From JAGLYZ01 sp049642725 (GTDB lineage Bacteria; Patescibacteriota; Minisyncoccia; Minisyncoccales; JAGMDC01): a DNA stretch of 8,479 nt. A program made the position numbers and the translations under genes. The stretch is taken from assembly GCA_049642725.1 (NCBI GenBank), contig JBARPC010000026.1:1-8479 (forward strand), in the 5' to 3' direction. Below, in pieces: positions 5,055-8,479 of this stretch. The number at the start of each line of letters is the position of its first letter. Position 1 is the first letter of the stretch. The notes below the pieces were generated by a model that worked only from the letters and a program-made list of their open reading frames with translations, did not search any database and was not told the origin of the DNA.

Positions 5055-6583
5055 AGTTCTCCTTTTTCCCTTTCTTCTTTATAAAACACAAGTTCATCTC
5101 CTAATTCAATTTTCACATCTCCTTGATAAAGAATCCCTACTTCTTCACCCTTGCCCGCTTTTTCAATATCTTTTTTGTTTCTCTGTAGGTTTATTATTTT
5201 GCCTCTGCCAATTTTTTCTCCTGCCTCGCCTCGCCTCGCTGACGAAGCGGGCCTAAAAACCTCAATTTTCAAACCCTTTTCCACTTCACCGTCAATAATT
5301 TTACCGCCAACAATCTGGCGATTTTTTTCTGACATAAATACTACTAATGTTTTAAGTTTGCCTATATCCTTGCGAACTATCTCTGTGCTTAAAACTTTTT
5401 CCATCATTAAACGGACTTCTTGAAAAAGCTCATAAATAATATCAAAGCATTTTATCATTATTTTTTCTTGCTCGGCAAACTTTAAAGCAACAGAGCTTTT
5501 TTTAACCCGAAATCCTAAAATTTTGGCTTTAGCTATCCTTGCCAATCTAACATCACTTTCATTAACCTCACCCACTTCGTTTTTTAAAATTCTTAAAGCA
5601 ACTTTTTCTTGAGGCAGTTTTTTAATCTCTTGTTCTATCGCTTCTAAAGAACCAGAAACATCTGCCTTTAAAATGAGATTCAAAATCTTTTTAGAAGAAT
5701 CAGCAGGCAGCACCTCTCTTGTTTCTTGCTTTCTCTCTTTTTTCTCAATGTATTTTTGAGCTGATTTAATATCAGGATAAACATTAAACTTTTCTCCGAT
5801 TTGCGGAACCTTTTCTAATCCTAAAACAATTATCGGCTGTGAGGGCATGGCTTTTTTAATTGTCTTGCCTTGAAAATCCTCTAAAATCTTAATTTTTCCT
5901 AAAACAGAACCAGTTCCTATAATATCTCCTCTTTTTAAAATTCCATCCTTTAAAACAAGAGTAGCGGTTGGACCGCGATGGCTGTCTAAATATGCCTCAA
6001 TAACCACGCCTTGGCCTGGTTTAGATAAATCTGCTTTTAATTCTTCTATTTCAGCTATTAATAAAATAAGTTCTAATAATTCTGAAATCCCCTTGCCTGT
6101 CTTAGCTGAAACATTAACTGACGGTATCTTTCCGCCCATTGACTCCACTAAAACATCTTGCTGGGAAAGTTCTCTTTTTACTTTCTCGGGATCTGCTTCT
6201 GGTTTGTCTGTTTTATTTATCGCCACAATCATTGGGATGCCTGCTTTTTTTATATGGTTTATTGCTTCTCTGGTCTGCGGCTTAATTCCTTCTTCTCCTG
6301 CTATTACTAAAATAGCAATATCAGCTACTTTAGCGCCCCTGGAACGCATAGCTGAAAATGCTTCATGTCCCGGAGTATCAATAAAAGTAATTTTCTTATT
6401 ATTCTGTTCTATTTCATAAGCTCCAATATGCTGGGTGATACCACCTGCTTCTTTTTCAATCACTTTTGTTTTTCTAATAAAATCTAAAATCGCGGTTTTT
6501 CCATGGTCAACATGTCCTAAAACAACCACTGCTGGAGCACGGGTTTGAAAATTCTCTTGTTTTTTTTGTTTTTCGAGTTCCAT
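5051..6583 (-). CDS. infB: Translation initiation factor IF-2, short form
   Basis: 510 residues, shorter than a typical bacterial IF-2 because the long N-terminal extension is missing: the GTPase begins at about residue 16. G1 is GHVDHGKT (23-30), G2 contains Thr50 in GGITQH, G3 is DTPGHEAF (69-76), G4 is NKTD (123-126), and G5 is SAKTG (159-163). Domain II follows at about 190-275, and domain III begins near LNLILKADVSGSLEAI (301-316). The C-terminal fMet-tRNA-binding domain ends at the stop. IF-2 brings initiator tRNA to the 30S subunit and promotes subunit joining. Residues 444-455 (PASSARRGEAG in the middle) look like an insertion in the C-terminal domain, encoded by a GC-rich patch (5219-5254). 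It overlaps rbfA by 4 bases. The start ATG 6583 has no Shine-Dalgarno sequence, and a hairpin lies just upstream. Confidence 0.97.
   Translation of the reverse strand: MELEKQKKQENFQTRAPAVVVLGHVDHGKTAILDFIRKTKVIEKEAGGITQHIGAYEIEQNNKKITFIDTPGHEAFSAMRSRGAKVADIAILVIAGEEGIKPQTREAINHIKKAGIPMIVAINKTDKPEADPEKVKRELSQQDVLVESMGGKIPSVNVSAKTGKGISELLELILLIAEIEELKADLSKPGQGVVIEAYLDSHRGPTATLVLKDGILKRGDIIGTGSVLGKIKILEDFQGKTIKKAMPSQPIIVLGLEKVPQIGEKFNVYPDIKSAQKYIEKKERKQETREVLPADSSKKILNLILKADVSGSLEAIEQEIKKLPQEKVALRILKNEVGEVNESDVRLARIAKAKILGFRVKKSSVALKFAEQEKIMIKCFDIIYELFQEVRLMMEKVLSTEIVRKDIGKLKTLVVFMSEKNRQIVGGKIIDGEVEKGLKIEVFRPASSARRGEAGEKIGRGKIINLQRNKKDIEKAGKGEEVGILYQGDVKIELGDELVFYKEEREKGEL
5219..5254 (-). repeat. 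GC-rich in-frame insertion inside infB
   Basis: About 36 bp of mostly G and C in an AT-rich gene. It includes CCTCG three times in tandem (plus strand) and the string CTCGCTGACGAAGCGGG. It encodes residues 444-455 between the conserved parts GLKIEVF and KIGRGKIINLQ. The 171-bp repeats contain a similar CTCGCTGACCCTTCGGG, which suggests the same kind of small mobile palindromic sequence. The relation rests on about 18 bases and is not secure. Confidence 0.45.
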
Positions 6584-6600
6584 GTAAGACGAGTTTTAAA

Positions 6601-6629
6601 AATGTCGTACCTATTTGTCATACGACATT
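6601..6629 (-). terminator. Weak hairpin between the DUF4446 gene and infB
   Basis: Perfect 9-bp arms AATGTCGTA (6601-6609) and TACGACATT (6621-6629) around an 11-nt loop. On the minus strand the stem is followed by TTTAAAAC, so it could be a weak terminator or an attenuator ahead of infB. The motif TGTC(A/G)TA also occurs four times between 6603 and 6663. Confidence 0.35.
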
Positions 6630-6647
6630 ATGCTTATTTCTAAAATG

Positions 6648-7124
6648 TCATACCCCTGTCATAGCTTTTTTAATGGCTTGTTCTTCTTCATTAGATAGAG
6701 GATATTCTGATTTTCCATTTTTTATTTCTTTGGTATAAACTCGGTTGGACTCTCTCCCATAATGGCTGGTAATAACAAATCCATTATTATTCAAATCAAG
6801 AAGCGCAATAGAAAAACTTTGATTGCTGCCCACTTCTTTAAACGGATTAAACCTTATTACGCCGATTTTCTGAAAACTTTTTTGAGAAATGGTTTCTAAT
6901 CTTGATATTTGCTCTAAAATCTCTTTTAAATTATTTTCCATTTTCTCTGTTTTTTCAACCTGATTTGTTAAAACTTTCTCTAAATCTTTTTCTCCTCTTT
7001 GAAAAAAAACATCTAATCGCTTTTTTTGCTGAAAAGCGAAAAAAATGGAAATAAAAACCAAGAGAAACAAAACCCCAAAAATAAAATAAATATATTCAAA
7101 ATTAAAAAAATCTTCAATAGACAT
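6648..7124 (-). CDS. DUF4446 family membrane-anchored protein
   Basis: 158 residues. A membrane segment (about 11-31, YIYFIFGVLFLLVFISIFFAF) is followed by a charged coiled-coil (about 36-85). The DUF4446 core (86-152) reads KIGVIRFNPFKEVGSNQSFSIALLD, then NGFVITSHYGRES and a conserved YPLSNEEEQAI near the end. The family is widespread in Firmicutes and Patescibacteria; its biochemical function is unknown. The soluble domain should face the cytoplasm if the N-terminus is outside. The start ATG 7124 has no Shine-Dalgarno sequence, and a 13-bp hairpin (7134-7166) lies just before it. It is 61 bases downstream of tRNA-Ser on the same strand and 64 bases upstream of infB, so it probably belongs to the same transcript as infB-rbfA. 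Confidence 0.87.
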   Translation of the reverse strand: MSIEDFFNFEYIYFIFGVLFLLVFISIFFAFQQKKRLDVFFQRGEKDLEKVLTNQVEKTEKMENNLKEILEQISRLETISQKSFQKIGVIRFNPFKEVGSNQSFSIALLDLNNNGFVITSHYGRESNRVYTKEIKNGKSEYPLSNEEEQAIKKAMTGV

Positions 7125-7133
7125 AGATTTTTT

Positions 7134-7166
7134 AGATTATTGCTTGACTAAACCAAGCAACAATCT
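7134..7166 (-). promoter_or_regulatory. Hairpin between tRNA-Ser and the DUF4446 gene
   Basis: Arms AGATTATTGCTTG (7134-7146) and CAAGCAACAATCT (7154-7166) pair over 13 positions with one G-T or A-C type mismatch and a 7-nt loop. No T-tract follows on the minus strand, so it is a poor terminator. A processing site between the tRNA and the mRNA is more likely. Confidence 0.45.
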
Positions 7167-7184
7167 TACAACTTTAGAAGCTAG

Positions 7185-7272
7185 CGGAGAGGGTGGGATT
7201 CGAACCCACGTGTTTCATAAGAAACTAACTGCTTTCGAAACAGCTCCGTTATAACCGCTTCGGTACCTCTCC
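7185..7272 (-). tRNA. tRNA-Ser(CGA), 5' half overlapping the homing endonuclease gene
   Basis: A complete class II tRNA. The acceptor GGAGAGG pairs with CCTCTCC. The D-stem CCG/CGG encloses the loop AAGCGGTTATAA. The anticodon stem GCTGT/GCAGT (with wobble pairs) holds the loop TTCGAAA, giving anticodon CGA for the Ser codon UCG. The long variable arm has a GTTTC/GAAAC stem, and the T-arm is GTGGG/CCCAC with loop TTCGAAT. The discriminator is G, as usual for tRNA-Ser, and no CCA is encoded. Its first 24 bases are also the last codons and stop codon (TAA 7251-7249) of the LAGLIDADG gene upstream. A related but different 5' tRNA-Ser piece lies at 8300-8321, on the other side of that gene. Confidence 0.95.
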
Positions 7273-8268
7273 AGATTTATTTTTAAAATATTGTTTAAAT
7301 TTATTTAAATGTTTAGGGTTAGATGAGTCTATCGCCTGAAAATACTTAATAATTTCATTCTCTTTCCTTAAAGTAATGCTGAATTTTGTATTCTGAGTAG
7401 GATGAAAACCAAGTTGTTCTAATTTTGTCTTAAAGAAAAATAAGATAGGTAAAGATCTGTTAGTAAAATTCATCGCACAATTATGATATACTTTATCTTT
7501 ATAATAATGTTTATCAATATAGAAACATCCATCGGTGTCAAATAATCCCCTCAAGCAAGATTTTGTGAAATTCTTAGATTTCTTAATCCAAAAAGGCACA
7601 TCTACCTGATTTTTTACTTTATTTCCTGTATGCAATCCCATATTTGTAAAAAATTGAACAAGTTTTGTTCTTGAAACTACAATATTTACTACCCTTTGCT
7701 CTTTTCTCTCATTAATTGATGGGTTTATTATAAAAAGTCTCTGAATAAGATTTTTGATATAGAAAACAAATTCTCGATCATCAAATCTATTTAGTGTTAC
7801 TGTTATCTGTCTTTTTGTAATACCCCCATCTCCTAAAACAATGCCTATAAATTCCGCTAATTGAGGTGAATATTTGGGAAAGAAAACTGGTTTGGGAACA
7901 AAAAAATTACTTCTATTCCGACGATGAACTTCAATAGCTTTTAAAGCTCCTCGCCTGGAAGCTTCTCGTGTCCAACCCGGAAATCCTCCATATTTTTTAT
8001 AGCATGCTAATCCGCCTTTTTTTCCTGCTTCTTTAACATGCCAATAATCTGAAAGCATTTCTACTCGTGGAGAATTAATTCCACAGATCTCAATTAATTT
8101 TTTAAAGACAGAAAGCGGCATAGAGTATTTAGCGCTTTTCCAATCCAAAAAAGAACGTCTATCTACTTTACAAATATCAGCTAATTCTCGATAACTAAAA
8201 TTTGTACGTTTTCGAATTTCTGTAAAGAAATCCTGAGGATCATTTTCTAGAAATCTCACTCGCGTCAT
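7249..8268 (-). CDS. LAGLIDADG homing endonuclease with N-terminal DNA-binding region, embedded in a tRNA-Ser locus
   Basis: 339 residues. An N-terminal helix-turn-helix-like region (about 12-62, NFSYRELADICKVDRRSF then LSVFKKLIEICG) resembles an Xre-type fold. A Gly/Lys/Arg-rich linker follows (82-118, KKGGLACYKKYGG and ASRRGALKAIEV). The catalytic region has two LAGLIDADG helices: LAEFIGIVLGDGGI (137-150, acidic Asp147) and CLRGLFDTDGCFYI (238-251, acidic Asp246). With both motifs it should act as a monomer, making a site-specific double-strand break in a long target. Residues 332-339 (SGEVPKRL) are encoded by the 5' end of tRNA-Ser, and the stop codon lies in its D-loop. Only 31 bases separate the ATG from the orphan tRNA-Ser piece upstream, too little for a group I intron core outside the gene. 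It is intact and probably active. A free-standing endonuclease that uses the tRNA-Ser D-loop as its target is the best inference. Confidence 0.9.
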   Translation of the reverse strand: MTRVRFLENDPQDFFTEIRKRTNFSYRELADICKVDRRSFLDWKSAKYSMPLSVFKKLIEICGINSPRVEMLSDYWHVKEAGKKGGLACYKKYGGFPGWTREASRRGALKAIEVHRRNRSNFFVPKPVFFPKYSPQLAEFIGIVLGDGGITKRQITVTLNRFDDREFVFYIKNLIQRLFIINPSINERKEQRVVNIVVSRTKLVQFFTNMGLHTGNKVKNQVDVPFWIKKSKNFTKSCLRGLFDTDGCFYIDKHYYKDKVYHNCAMNFTNRSLPILFFFKTKLEQLGFHPTQNTKFSITLRKENEIIKYFQAIDSSNPKHLNKFKQYFKNKSGEVPKRL

Positions 8269-8282
8269 TTTTGTATTTTATC

Positions 8283-8288
8283 ATTATA
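8283..8288 (-). promoter_or_regulatory. Possible -10 box of the homing endonuclease gene
   Basis: A perfect TATAAT on the minus strand, 14 bases before the ATG at 8268 and just after the orphan tRNA piece. No good -35 box lies at the right distance, so the gene may also be read from the tRNA cluster upstream. Confidence 0.35.
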
Positions 8289-8299
8289 ACTCACATATG

Positions 8300-8321
8300 T
8301 AAACCGCTCAGGCACCCCTCC
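8300..8321 (-). pseudogene. Orphan 5' fragment of a tRNA-Ser gene
   Basis: On the minus strand it reads GGAGGGGTG followed by CCTGAGCGGTT: a tRNA-Ser acceptor 5' strand, positions 8-9 and the D-arm up to the conserved GG. It then stops, with no anticodon arm after it. It matches the first 20 bases of the complete tRNA-Ser at 7272 in 16 positions, with AGCGGTT identical at the break point. Its acceptor strand could pair with the 3' acceptor strand of that tRNA (CCTCTCC), with one G-T pair. It sits 45 bases after tRNA-Ala, where a third tRNA of the cluster would be expected. It is probably the displaced original 5' half of tRNA-Ser. Confidence 0.75.
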
Positions 8322-8366
8322 TTTTATATTTTCAAATTACCATTTTTAAAAGCAAAAATCAAATTA

Positions 8367-8437
8367 TGGACCTAGCGAGAATCGAACTCACATCTCCGCA
8401 ATGCGAATGCGGTGTATTACCACTATACTATAGGCCC
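8367..8437 (-). tRNA. tRNA-Ala(CGC)
   Basis: The acceptor GGGCCTA pairs with TAGGTCC and includes the G3-T70 pair that marks tRNA-Ala. The D-arm is GTAT/ATAC with a short loop AGTGGTA. The anticodon stem CCGCA/TGCGG holds the loop TTCGCAT, giving anticodon CGC for the Ala codon GCG. The T-arm is GTGAG/CTCGC with loop TTCGATT. The discriminator is A and no CCA is encoded. It is the middle gene of the cluster, 6 bases after the partial tRNA and 45 bases before the tRNA-Ser fragment. Confidence 0.92.
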
Positions 8438-8443
8438 GGATTG

Positions 8444-8479
8444 TCGGGATGCCGAGATTCGAACTCGGGCTAAATTCTC
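8444..8479 (-). tRNA. tRNA, 3' part only, perhaps tRNA-Pro
   Basis: The T-arm CCGAG/CTCGG with loop TTCGAAT is followed by the acceptor strand CATCCCG and discriminator A. The rest lies beyond the window edge. A 5' acceptor strand CGGGATG is implied; beginning with C, it is typical of bacterial tRNA-Pro. The anticodon is not visible, so the identity is a guess. No CCA is encoded. Confidence 0.75.

Larger units (their letters stand above)
7253..8321 (-). mobile_element. Putative homing-endonuclease element inserted in tRNA-Ser, with tRNA 5'-half replacement
   Basis: The unit runs from the orphan tRNA-Ser 5' fragment, through the LAGLIDADG gene, to the D-loop of the complete tRNA-Ser. Corresponding positions of the two tRNA 5' halves are 1,049 bp apart, and both share AGCGGTT at the junction. 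The element would consist of the endonuclease gene plus a substitute tRNA 5' half, so that insertion leaves a working tRNA without splicing. There is no integrase, transposase or intron core. The boundaries and mechanism are inferred from this single copy. Confidence 0.6.

Noticed and set aside
7249..8321. Group I intron in tRNA-Ser carrying the endonuclease
   Set aside because: Only 31 bases lie outside the gene on the 5' side, and on the 3' side the gene overlaps the tRNA, which is already complete. There is no room for a ribozyme core, and no splicing is needed.

Overview
The window looks like a piece of a low-GC, gene-sparse bacterial chromosome of the Patescibacteria/CPR type (probably a Parcubacteria-like lineage). 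The pointers are: AT-rich DNA with short, GC-rich palindromes; genes mostly without Shine-Dalgarno sequences; tRNA genes with no encoded CCA; a short IF-2 without the long N-terminal extension; and small exported proteins of unknown function. The lineage is inferred from style, not from a marker search.

Layout. 1-173: 3' end of an unrecognised plus-strand gene. 174-582: no gene but many hairpins, ending in the long 3' trailer and terminator of a minus-strand tRNA-Arg(CCT) (583-654). 766-1791: an HtrA/DegP-type serine protease on the plus strand, with a good promoter that predicts a leaderless mRNA. 1852-2022 and 4281-4451: two 171-bp inverted repeats, identical except for the 3-nt loop of an internal GC-rich hairpin. 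They bracket a minus-strand row of three small exported-protein genes: a C39-like cysteine peptidase, a PsbP-like protein, and a small unknown protein that may be frameshifted at its start.

4571-4654: tRNA-Leu(TAA) with its own promoter, and a structured trailer that resembles the tRNA-Arg trailer. 4719-7124 (minus): rbfA, infB and a DUF4446 membrane protein, with infB and rbfA overlapping by ATGA. infB carries a short in-frame GC-rich insertion. 7185-8479 (minus): a tRNA cluster of a partial tRNA (Pro-like acceptor stem), tRNA-Ala(CGC) and tRNA-Ser(CGA).

The most striking object is in that cluster. A two-motif LAGLIDADG homing endonuclease gene lies between an orphan 5' piece of a tRNA-Ser gene (8300-8321) and a complete tRNA-Ser (7185-7272). 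The endonuclease reading frame runs into the complete tRNA: its last codons are the acceptor and D-arm of that tRNA, and its stop codon TAA is in the D-loop. The simplest reading is a compact selfish element that enters the D-loop of a tRNA-Ser gene and brings a substitute tRNA 5' half. The host gene would be rebuilt without splicing, and the original 5' half left behind as a remnant.
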